64,000 bases of DNA from Clostridium neonatale (GTDB taxonomy: Bacteria > Bacillota > Clostridia > Clostridiales > Clostridiaceae). This document shows, one piece after another, positions 54,090 to 61,828 of this stretch; position 1 is the stretch's first letter, and each line of letters starts with the position of its first letter. The DNA lies in contig NZ_LN890327.1 of assembly GCF_001458595.1 (NCBI RefSeq), positions 673,294-737,293 on the forward strand, read 5' to 3'. The notes under the pieces are model-generated. The model was given only the letters and a program-made list of their open reading frames with translations, was not told the DNA's origin and made no database searches. A program made the position numbers and the translations under genes.

Positions 54090-55087
54090 GTATATCTGTT
54101 TTAAATTCAGGACTTTTAACAACTATTCAAGACAGAGGCAGATATGGGTACGAAAAATATGGTGTAATTGTAAGCGGTGCAATGGATCAGTATTCAATGA
54201 AAATAGCTAATATTCTTGTTGGAAATGATGAAAATGAAGGTGTTCTCGAAATCACCCTAATCGGACCAGCTCTAAAGATAAGAAAGGGAAATCTTATTTC
54301 AATAACTGGTGCAGATATTTCTCCTACAATTAATGAAAAAAAAGTTCCAATGGGACGACCTATATATTTACATGAAGATTGTATTCTGAAATTCGGAAAA
54401 TGTATAAGTGGATGCAGAGCATATGTTGCCATAGCCGGAGGAATTGATGTTCCAGTTGTTATGGAAAGCAAAAGTACATATCTAAGATGTGGAATTGGTG
54501 GACAAGATGGAAGGGCAATAAAAAAAGACGATGTAATAAATATAGGTAAGAAGACTAGTATGTCATTAGATATAATAGATAAATTGAAGGTAATAAATAC
54601 AAAGGAAAGTTTTGTTTATACAAAATGGTATGCAAAAAGTTTAAATATGAATCATAATTCTCCTATATATATAAGAGTTTTCGAAGATATGCAATTTAAA
54701 GATATTAGAGAAGAGAGCATTAGAGAGTTTTTTACTAAGCCTTTTATAATAGACAGTAAGTCAGATAGAATGGGATATAGATTAAATGGCCCTAAAGTAG
54801 AATTAAGTGAAAAAATAGAAATGATATCTGGAGAGGTATCATTTGGTACCATTCAAGTTCCGCCTGATGGTAATCCTATAATACTTTTAGCAGATAGGGC
54901 AACAGCAGGTGGATATCCTAAGATAGCACATGTAGCTCTTTATGATATTCCAAAGTTAGTTCAACTTAAGCCATCAGATAAAATTATATTTAAAAAAATT
55001 ACATTAAAAGAAGCTGAAGAACTATATTTTAAAAGAGAATTATATATAGAAGAATTAAAAAAATCAATAAAAATAGTAAGTATATAA
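54086..55087 (+). CDS. pxpC: 5-oxoprolinase subunit C (KipA-like, AHS2 domain)
   Basis: A 333-residue protein of the KipA/allophanate-hydrolase-subunit-2 family. It opens with SGLLTTIQDRGRYGYEKYGV and SGAMDQYSMKIANILVGN, has GCRAYVAIAGGIDVP and the late RMGYRLNGPKVEL with ADRATAGGYPKIAHVA, all family marks. It forms a complex with PxpB. The corresponding domain of urea carboxylase is the other half of the carboxyltransferase. Start overlaps pxpB. Confidence 0.95.
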   Translation: MSISVLNSGLLTTIQDRGRYGYEKYGVIVSGAMDQYSMKIANILVGNDENEGVLEITLIGPALKIRKGNLISITGADISPTINEKKVPMGRPIYLHEDCILKFGKCISGCRAYVAIAGGIDVPVVMESKSTYLRCGIGGQDGRAIKKDDVINIGKKTSMSLDIIDKLKVINTKESFVYTKWYAKSLNMNHNSPIYIRVFEDMQFKDIREESIREFFTKPFIIDSKSDRMGYRLNGPKVELSEKIEMISGEVSFGTIQVPPDGNPIILLADRATAGGYPKIAHVALYDIPKLVQLKPSDKIIFKKITLKEAEELYFKRELYIEELKKSIKIVSI

Positions 55088-55130
55088 AACTGTTATAATA
55101 GATGTTTTAGATTAAATAAAAATAGGTTCA

Positions 55131-55239
55131 TCCTGAAATTTTGTGATAAATAATAATCTACATCTCTTATATGACCTATTTACTTGGTTTTGAATAAAGA
55201 ATTGATGTTGAAAAAGTACCTTTTCACAAAATTCTGTGA
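55131..55239 (+). promoter_or_regulatory. Candidate regulator sites before the biotin carrier gene
   Basis: TCACAAAATTCTGTGA (55224-55239) is an imperfect palindrome. A related half-matched copy, TCCTGAAATTTTGTGA, lies at 55131-55146. Between them, ATGACCTATT (55171-55180) can pair with AATAGGTTCAT (55121-55131), one base bulged, making a hairpin. These could be operators and an RNA element for the accB-accC pair; no BirA-type GTTAAC site is present. Confidence 0.4.
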
Positions 55240-55278
55240 TAAACCTAAAAATATATTGAGTTTCTTGGAGGTGGAAAA

Positions 55279-55725
55279 TTGATTAATATATCAGATTTAG
55301 AAAAAATACTTGAAATCGTTGAAAAGCATAATATTTCACATTTTGAATTTGAACAGGAGAAAAGCAAAGTAATAATAGATAAGGAAAATTCAAAAAAATG
55401 TGATTTAAATAATGAAGATGTTTATAATGAACAAGATAAAAAAATGATTAATTTAAAAGAAGATAATAAAGAAAGTGATGTTCAAAAGATATATATAAAA
55501 TCTGAGTTGGCAGGAACATTTTATATAAGAAAAGAAGAGGGCGCAGAAGAATTTGTAAAGCTTCATGATGTAATTAATGAAAATACAGTTGTAGGATTAA
55601 TTGAAGTAATGAAGTTATTTAATGAAGTAGAATCAGGAATTAATGGAGAAGTTATAGATATCTTAGTTAAGGATGGGGATTTTGTAGAATACGGACAACC
55701 ATTATTCGAAATTAAACCTATATAA
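55279..55725 (+). CDS. accB: Biotin carboxyl carrier protein
   Basis: A 148-residue carrier with a short N-terminal domain (1-70), an acidic linker, and a biotinyl domain (70-148). Biotin attaches to Lys112 in IEVMKLFNEVES. It uses a TTG start at 55279, seven bases after GGAGG. Normally part of acetyl-CoA carboxylase, but the carboxyltransferase genes accA and accD are absent here; the gene follows pxpC by 191 bases and precedes a biotin carboxylase. In urea carboxylase a like domain serves KipA/KipI-type domains, so service to PxpBC is proposed. Confidence 0.93.
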   Translation: MINISDLEKILEIVEKHNISHFEFEQEKSKVIIDKENSKKCDLNNEDVYNEQDKKMINLKEDNKESDVQKIYIKSELAGTFYIRKEEGAEEFVKLHDVINENTVVGLIEVMKLFNEVESGINGEVIDILVKDGDFVEYGQPLFEIKPI

Positions 55726-55745
55726 TTGTAAGGAAGTGATAATTT

Positions 55746-57092
55746 ATGGGGTTCAATAAAATTCTTATAGCCAATAGAGGAGAAATCGCAGTAAGAATTA
55801 TACGTGCATGTCGTGAACTTGGAATTTCTACAGTTGCAATTTATTCAGAAAGTGATAAGAATTCGCTTCATGTAAAATTAGCGGATGAATCATATTGTAT
55901 AGGAAAAAGTTTGCCTAAAGATACGTATCTAAATATAAATAATATAATAAATGTAGCTATTCATTCAAAAGCTGATGCTATTCATCCTGGATATGGATTT
56001 TTATCTGAAAGCACAGCATTTGCTAAAGCTTGTGAAGAGTTTAATATATGTTTTATAGGCCCAAATTATATTATAATAGATAAGCTTGGAGATAAGTCAA
56101 ATGCAAAAGAAACGTTGAAATTGGCAGGAGTACCAATTGTACCAGGAACAGAAGGTATTATAAATGATAAAAATGAAGCTGTAAAGATAGCAAAAGAGAT
56201 AGGTTATCCTGTTATAGTTAAGGCGTCAGCAGGCGGTGGAGGAAAAGGCATGAAAGTTGCAAACAATAAAGAAGAACTATTGTCTGCAATTGAACAAGCT
56301 GAAAAAGAAGCTGAAAGCTATTTTGGTAATCCAGATGTTTATTTAGAAAAATACTTAGAATCTACAAGGCATATTGAAATTCAAATAATTGGCGATAATT
56401 ATGGAAACGTAGTTCATTTAGGAGAGCGTGACTGTACAATTCAAAGGCGTCATCAAAAGCTTGTAGAAGAATCCCCATCAAAGGCATTGAGTGAAGAATT
56501 AAGAAGTAGTATGGGGGAAGCAGCCGTTAATGCTTCAAAAGCTGTAAATTATAATAGTGTTGGCACAGTAGAATTTCTGTTAGATAGTGATAATAAGTTT
56601 TATTTTATGGAGATGAATACAAGGATTCAAGTTGAGCATGGTGTTACTGAGATGATTACAGGAATTGATCTTATAAAAGAGCAGATAAAAGTGGCAGAAG
56701 GACGGCAATTGTCTTTTTCTCAGGAGGATGTAAAAATAAATGGATGTGCAATTGAATGTAGAATAAATGCAGAAAATCCATATAAAGATTTTACTCCAAG
56801 TCCAGGAAAGATTAATAATTATATACAGCCAGGTGGAATTGGAATTAGAATAGACAGTGCAGCATATTCAGGATATTCAATACCACCATTTTATGATTCT
56901 ATGATATCAAAAGTAATAGCATGGGGAAGAGATAGAAATGAAGCTATAGAAAGAATGAAGCGTGCTTTAAGTGAATTTGAAATTAAAGGCGTAGAGACAA
57001 CAATACCATTTCATAAAGCTTTAATGGATAATGAAATATTTAAAAGTGGAGAATTTAATACTAAATTTTTAGAAGAAAATAAGATAGTCTAG
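55746..57092 (+). CDS. accC: Biotin carboxylase
   Basis: Carboxylates the biotin of the carrier protein using ATP and bicarbonate. The 448-residue protein opens with [20 protein letters not shown]. It has the ATP-grasp glycine loop [33 protein letters not shown] with its catalytic residues, and [15 protein letters not shown] with the biotin-proton Arg. It lies 20 bases after accB. Linkage to pxpB/pxpC, and not to accAD or fab genes, suggests a dedicated carboxylase for the 5-oxoproline step. A second general acetyl-CoA carboxylase copy would be needed elsewhere. Confidence 0.95.
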   Translation: MGFNKILIANRGEIAVRIIRACRELGISTVAIYSESDKNSLHVKLADESYCIGKSLPKDTYLNINNIINVAIHSKADAIHPGYGFLSESTAFAKACEEFNICFIGPNYIIIDKLGDKSNAKETLKLAGVPIVPGTEGIINDKNEAVKIAKEIGYPVIVKASAGGGGKGMKVANNKEELLSAIEQAEKEAESYFGNPDVYLEKYLESTRHIEIQIIGDNYGNVVHLGERDCTIQRRHQKLVEESPSKALSEELRSSMGEAAVNASKAVNYNSVGTVEFLLDSDNKFYFMEMNTRIQVEHGVTEMITGIDLIKEQIKVAEGRQLSFSQEDVKINGCAIECRINAENPYKDFTPSPGKINNYIQPGGIGIRIDSAAYSGYSIPPFYDSMISKVIAWGRDRNEAIERMKRALSEFEIKGVETTIPFHKALMDNEIFKSGEFNTKFLEENKIV

Positions 57093-57148
57093 TGATAATA
57101 ACCGAAATTCAATATATGATGAGCTCGATTGTAGGGAAATCTAAGCTA

Positions 57149-57242
57149 AAAATTCTAAAGATAGAGGCTGTGACCAAAAATGCTTGCTCCCAAAACAAGT
57201 TTTGGACAAACGTTCTTGGAACAGCCTCTGTCTAAGAATTTA
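57149..57242. repeat. MITE-like imperfect inverted repeat / terminator after accC
   Basis: AGATAGAGGCTGT (57159-57171) pairs with ACAGCCTCTGTCT (57221-57233), extended outward by AAATTCT/AGAATTT and inward by CCAAAACAAGTTTTGG. The ends, AGAGGCTGT.. CCAA in both directions, resemble the termini of some IS1182-like elements and derived miniature elements (from memory). It may also serve as the accC terminator. The rest of the gap up to 57450 shows no gene. Confidence 0.5.
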
Positions 57243-57450
57243 AAAGCTTAAATTTTTTAATACAATACTACGCATATCATATATTGAATTTCTTTCTTTT
57301 TCACTAAACTCATTGTTTGGTAGTAATATTGTTTTTAATAAAGGTATGTCTTTTGTATTGGGATTTATTGATGGGGGACTAATTTAAAATATACAAAAGT
57401 ACTGTATTTGGATTATAATAAATATAGATATTGAAAATATGAGGTGCTAT

Positions 57451-58095
57451 ATGTCTAATTTAATAAAGATACAAAAACCTAAATTTATAGATGAACCAGA
57501 GATGATTAATGATATTTACGAAGAAGTAATTATATCTGAAAAAATACAGAATAAAATTATAGAAAATGAATTGATAGAAAATAAAGAAGGTACTGGAATT
57601 ACAATTGATTCATGTATATTTAAGAATGTGGTATTTGATAATTGTACTTTAAAAAATATAGATTTATTAGATACAACATTTGAAAATTGTGATTTATCTA
57701 ATATAGATTTTAGTGGTGGAAGCTTAATGCGAGTTGAATTTATTAATTGTAAACTACTAGGAGCAAAGTTTGATGAAAGCAATCTTAAACATGTTTTATT
57801 TAAGGATTCATTGTCTAAGTATTCTAATTTTTCATTTTCAAAATTCAATTCTGTAAATATTATTAACTGTAATTTTGAAGAAGCTGTATTTCAACAAGTA
57901 AAGTTAGATAAAACAACATTTAATGATACAAATTTGATAAATACATTTTTCAATAAGACTATTCTTAATAAAATAGATTTTACAACCTGCGAAATTGAAG
58001 GAATCAGTGTTGAGATAAGTGATATAAGAGGCGCAATAGTTACACCAATTCAGGGTTTAGATCTAACAAGATTAATAGGACTAGTAATACAATAA
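57451..58095 (+). CDS. Pentapeptide-repeat protein
   Basis: A 214-residue protein. From about residue 55 to 190 it follows the A(D/N)LxX pentapeptide pattern: CIFKNVVFDNCTLKNIDLLD, then TTFENCDLSNIDFSGGSLMR, and on to NTFFNKTILNKIDF, forming a right-handed quadrilateral beta-helix. The start ATG at 57451 follows GAGGTG; the frame's ATG at 57439 lies before that site. Such proteins sometimes protect DNA gyrase from quinolones, but most are of unknown function; there is nothing here to choose. Confidence 0.85.
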   Translation: MSNLIKIQKPKFIDEPEMINDIYEEVIISEKIQNKIIENELIENKEGTGITIDSCIFKNVVFDNCTLKNIDLLDTTFENCDLSNIDFSGGSLMRVEFINCKLLGAKFDESNLKHVLFKDSLSKYSNFSFSKFNSVNIINCNFEEAVFQQVKLDKTTFNDTNLINTFFNKTILNKIDFTTCEIEGISVEISDIRGAIVTPIQGLDLTRLIGLVIQ

Positions 58096-58267
58096 ATTTA
58101 TATTTTTTCGTAATCTATGAAAAAAAGTTTTAAGGTAATTCATATTATTGAGATAATAGATGAAATTTATTTTTTAAGTTAGAGAATTATAATGAAAGAA
58201 AAATTTATAACTAATATAATATATACATAATATATTTATTTTATTGTTAAATGAAAGAAGGGATATC

Positions 58268-59257
58268 ATGAAAATAGGAATTGTAGGATCTGGTGGAATT
58301 GTATTAAGCTTTTTAGATGCATTAAAATACGTGGAAGATGTAGAGGCTGTTTCCATATGGTGTAGAGAAAAAAGTATTGAAAAAGCAAAGAAGATAGCAA
58401 AGGACAATGGTTTTGAAAAGGTTTATACAAATTATGAACTTATGTTAAAAGATGATGAAATTGATTTTGTGTATATAGGATTACCTAATAATCTACATTA
58501 TGAATACTCAAAAAAAGCATTAGAATTTAATAAGAATGTTATAAATGAAAAACCATTTACTTCAACTATTAAAGAAGCTGAAACTTTAGCCCAATTAGCG
58601 AAAAAAAACAATTTATTTTTATTTGAAGCAATTACAACCTTACATACGCCTAATTATAAATTAATTAAAGAAAAACTTCCTGAAATAGGAGAGATAAAAA
58701 TAGTATCAGGAAACTACTCTCAATATTCCAGCAGATATGATGCATTTTTAGAGGGAAAAATACATCCAGTGTTTAATCCAGAATTATCAGGGGGAGCACT
58801 AGTAGATATTAATATATATAACTTACATTTTGTAACTGGACTATTTGGTAAGGCTAATGAAGTGAGATATATGGCAAATGTTGCACATAATGGAATAGAT
58901 ACTTCTGGAATAGTGACTTTGAGATTTGATAAATTTAATGCTGTATGTATTGGTGCAAAAGATTGTGGATGTGAAAGCAGTGTTTATATAGAAGGAACAA
59001 AAGGATATATTAAAGTAAGTGGGTCACCAGGAATATGTTCTTCTTTTGAAGTATGTTTAAATAAGCAGGAAAAAGAAATTTTTAATGAACAACAATTTTC
59101 TAATCATATGGTATATGAAATTTGTGATTTTAGGGATATTTATAATAGTAAGAATTATAAAGAATTCTACAAATTATTAGAGCATTCATTGGATGTAATA
59201 AAAGAAACAGTTCAAGCTAGAAAAGATGCAGGTATTATATTTTCAGCAGATAAATAA
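58268..59257 (+). CDS. Gfo/Idh/MocA family oxidoreductase
   Basis: A 329-residue NAD(P)-dependent dehydrogenase. Residues 1-118 form the Rossmann domain with GIVGSGGIV and the Glu94-Lys95-Pro96 motif in NEKPFT; the C-terminal part has GGALVDINIYNLHF, which supplies the active-site Asp/His pair. The ATG at 58268 follows AAGAAGGGA. Family members oxidise or reduce sugars, inositols or diols; the substrate cannot be read. It stands alone with a terminator after it. Confidence 0.9.
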   Translation: MKIGIVGSGGIVLSFLDALKYVEDVEAVSIWCREKSIEKAKKIAKDNGFEKVYTNYELMLKDDEIDFVYIGLPNNLHYEYSKKALEFNKNVINEKPFTSTIKEAETLAQLAKKNNLFLFEAITTLHTPNYKLIKEKLPEIGEIKIVSGNYSQYSSRYDAFLEGKIHPVFNPELSGGALVDINIYNLHFVTGLFGKANEVRYMANVAHNGIDTSGIVTLRFDKFNAVCIGAKDCGCESSVYIEGTKGYIKVSGSPGICSSFEVCLNKQEKEIFNEQQFSNHMVYEICDFRDIYNSKNYKEFYKLLEHSLDVIKETVQARKDAGIIFSADK

Positions 59258-59268
59258 TTTTTAATATA

Positions 59269-59308
59269 AAATAAGTCAATGCAGTTTATGTAGTGGCTTA
59301 TTTTTATT
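59269..59308 (+). terminator. Terminator after the oxidoreductase gene
   Basis: AAATAAGTCA (59269-59278) pairs with TGGCTTATTT (59294-59303), one wobble pair, and runs into TTTTTATTT. The rest of the interval to 59475 holds only a short fragment (about 59329-59400) that reads FNKREQLEKSKKIMENVFNL without a start; too short to name. Confidence 0.75.
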
Positions 59309-59475
59309 TATATGTGTTATCTAATCGAACATTTTAATAAAAGAGAACAGTTAGAAAAATCAAAAAAGATAATGGAGAATGTTTTTAATTTAATTAAATA
59401 AAAAATTAAACTATGAACAATATATTAATATAAGTATGTGTACGGTTTCAAAAAAACTCTATATAAAGGAGTGTG

Positions 59476-59523
59476 TTGACAAAATTCGAAATTAGTATTA
59501 AAATTACTTAGAAATCTAACTAA
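59476..59523 (+). promoter_or_regulatory. marR promoter with operator
   Basis: TTGACA (59476-59481) and TAAAAT (59499-59504) are 17 bases apart. Touching the -10 is TTACTTAGAAATCTAACTAA (59504-59523): two 8-base arms with a 4-base spacer. The same operator, with perfect arms, recurs at 59989-60008. The position fits repression of marR by its own product. Confidence 0.8.
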
Positions 59524-59540
59524 TCTGTAGGGGTAATAGC

Positions 59541-59972
59541 ATGAATGGAAAAAAACATATCGGGAAGGAATTAAATATTATCAGTAATAAAATACGCAGA
59601 AGAATAGATAATGAAGTTGCTAAGTATGGAATAACAGGTGTTCAAGGAAAAATAATAGGATTTGTATATTGGGAATCTAAAAAGAGAGATGTTTTTCAAA
59701 AGGATATAGAAGAAGATTTAAAAATAAGAAGTTCATCAGTAACAAGTGTACTTCAGTTGATGGAAAAGAACGGATATATAAAAAGAGAAAGTGTTTGTAC
59801 AGATGCTAGATTGAAAAAGATAGTATTGACAGAAAAAGGTGATGAAATTAGATTGATGGTACAAAATCTTATTGATGAAATGGAAAATGAAGTGAGTAAA
59901 TCAATAACAGAAGGAGAACGTGAATTTTTATTCTATATACTCGATAAGTTATCAAAAACAATTTCTGATTAG
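59541..59972 (+). CDS. MarR family transcriptional regulator
   Basis: A 143-residue winged-helix regulator. The DNA-binding part reads KDIEEDLKIRSSSVTSVLQL then MEKNGYIKRESVCTDARLKK and IVLTEKGDEI, the wing and turn of MarR proteins. It is encoded just ahead of a drug-type ABC exporter pair, with the same 20-bp operator before itself and before the exporter. It is therefore the probable repressor of both, released by the exported compound (inference). The ATG follows AGGGGTAAT. Confidence 0.92.
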   Translation: MNGKKHIGKELNIISNKIRRRIDNEVAKYGITGVQGKIIGFVYWESKKRDVFQKDIEEDLKIRSSSVTSVLQLMEKNGYIKRESVCTDARLKKIVLTEKGDEIRLMVQNLIDEMENEVSKSITEGEREFLFYILDKLSKTISD

Positions 59973-59988
59973 ATATGCTGTCAATAAA

Positions 59989-60008
59989 TTAGTTAGAAGC
60001 CTAACTAA
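59989..60008 (+). promoter_or_regulatory. MarR operator before the ABC exporter genes
   Basis: TTAGTTAGAAGCCTAACTAA has perfect 8-base inverted arms around AAGC. It matches the operator at the marR promoter in 15 of 16 arm bases. It lies 84 bases before the exporter's ATG. Confidence 0.82.
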
Positions 60009-60091
60009 AACAGTCTTTAATAAGTTTTAGTTTAATTATTTAGTAATAAATCTTTAAAATTAAGTAGTCTAATACAAGGGAGGATGATAGA

Positions 60092-61828
60092 ATGATAAAA
60101 AAGTTATCACAGTATATCGGAGAATATAAAAATGCTTCAATTGTGACACCTTTATATATCATTGGTGAAGCTATTATGGAGCAGATTATTCCGTTATTAA
60201 TGGCTATGATAGTTGATAATGGAATTGGTAAAAGCGATATGGGGTATGTAACTAAAGTCGGAATAATTATGGTAGTTGTGTCTATAGTGTCACTTACTTT
60301 TGGAGCATTAGCAGGTAAGTATGCAGCAAAGGCATCAGCAGGATTTGCAAAAAATTTGAGAAAAGCTATGTTCTATAATATTCAAGACTTTTCATTCTCA
60401 AATATTGATAAATACTCAACTGCAGGTCTTATAACAAGATTAACTACAGATGTAACTAATGTACAAAATGCATATCAAATGGTTTTAAGAATGCTTGTAA
60501 GAGCACCAATTATGCTTATAATTGCTATGATAATGTCATTTAGCATTAATGTTAAATTAGCGTTAATTTTTGTAGGCGCAATGTTATTTTTAGGAATAAT
60601 ATTATACTTTATAATGACAAAAGCTCATCCATATTTTAAAGCAGTGTTTGAAAAATATGATGACTTAAATGCCAGTGTTCAAGAAAATTTAACAGGAATG
60701 CGTGTTGTTAAGGCATATGTAAGGGAAGAACATGAAATAGAAAAATTTAATAAATCATCAAAGGTATTATATGATTTCTTTATAAGAGCAGAAAAAGTAA
60801 TAGTTCTTAATATGCCTGTAATGCAATTTTCAATGTACACATGTATGTTACTTTTATCATGGCTTGGAGCAAAAATGATTGTGTCAAGCACAATGACAAC
60901 AGGTGAATTAATGAGCTTATTTACTTATTCAATGAGTATATTGATGAGTTTAATGATGATTGCTATGGTATTTGTTATGATTACAATGGCTAAATCTTCT
61001 GCAGAAAGAATTTCAGAAGTTATAGATGAAAAAAGTAGTCTTTCTAATCCGGAAAATCCTGTATTTGAAGTTAGTGATGGAAGTATAGAATTTGATAATG
61101 TTAACTTTAGTTACGGAAATAATGTAGATAATTTTAATCTAGAAAATATCAATATTAAAATAAACTCAGGTGAGACTGTAGGCATAATTGGAGGAACAGG
61201 AAGTGCAAAATCAACATTTGTACAACTAATTCCAAGATTATATGATGTAACTGAAGGAAGCGTTAAAGTTGGAGGCATAGATGTAAGAAAGTATGATATA
61301 GAAACCTTAAGAGATGCTGTTTCTATGGTACTTCAAAAGAATGTATTATTTTCAGGTACAATAAATGAAAATTTAAGATGGGGAGATAAAGAAGCTACTG
61401 AAGAAGAAATAATAACAGCTTGTAAACAAGCTCAAGGCGATGAATTCGTACAAACCTTCCATAAAAAATATGAAACTTATATTGAGCAAGGTGGTACGAA
61501 TGTATCAGGTGGACAAAAGCAAAGACTTTGTATTGCAAGAGCACTTCTTAAAAAGCCTAAAATATTAATTTTAGATGATTCAACAAGTGCAGTTGATACA
61601 AAAACAGATGCGTTAATTAGAAAAGCATTTAAAGAAGATATTCCGGATACAACAAAAATAATAATTGCTCAACGTATATCTTCAGTTCAAGATGCAGATA
61701 AGATTATTGTATTAAATGATGGTAAGATTGATGGAATTGGAAATCATGAAGAATTATTAAAAGATAATTCAATATATAGAGAAGTATATGAATCACAAGT
61801 GAAAGGAGCTGATAATGATGGCAAGTAA
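60092..61828 (+). CDS. ABC exporter half-transporter with atypical ATPase site
   Basis: A 578-residue half-transporter: six membrane helices (about 1-315) fused to an ATPase domain. Walker A is GGTGSAKST, the signature VSGGQKQR, and Walker B reads ILILDDSTSAVD, with Asp496 where the catalytic Glu normally stands. This substitution is usual in one member of heterodimeric exporters. It overlaps the second half-transporter gene by 14 bases. Together they likely export drugs or lipophilic compounds and are controlled by the MarR protein upstream. The ATG follows GGGAGGATGATAG. Confidence 0.94.
   Translation: MIKKLSQYIGEYKNASIVTPLYIIGEAIMEQIIPLLMAMIVDNGIGKSDMGYVTKVGIIMVVVSIVSLTFGALAGKYAAKASAGFAKNLRKAMFYNIQDFSFSNIDKYSTAGLITRLTTDVTNVQNAYQMVLRMLVRAPIMLIIAMIMSFSINVKLALIFVGAMLFLGIILYFIMTKAHPYFKAVFEKYDDLNASVQENLTGMRVVKAYVREEHEIEKFNKSSKVLYDFFIRAEKVIVLNMPVMQFSMYTCMLLLSWLGAKMIVSSTMTTGELMSLFTYSMSILMSLMMIAMVFVMITMAKSSAERISEVIDEKSSLSNPENPVFEVSDGSIEFDNVNFSYGNNVDNFNLENINIKINSGETVGIIGGTGSAKSTFVQLIPRLYDVTEGSVKVGGIDVRKYDIETLRDAVSMVLQKNVLFSGTINENLRWGDKEATEEEIITACKQAQGDEFVQTFHKKYETYIEQGGTNVSGGQKQRLCIARALLKKPKILILDDSTSAVDTKTDALIRKAFKEDIPDTTKIIIAQRISSVQDADKIIVLNDGKIDGIGNHEELLKDNSIYREVYESQVKGADNDGK

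Noticed and set aside
55279..57092. accB-accC as the housekeeping acetyl-CoA carboxylase genes
   Set aside because: No accA, accD or fab genes adjoin, and the pair follows pxpB/pxpC; a dedicated role fits better, though a shared role cannot be excluded.
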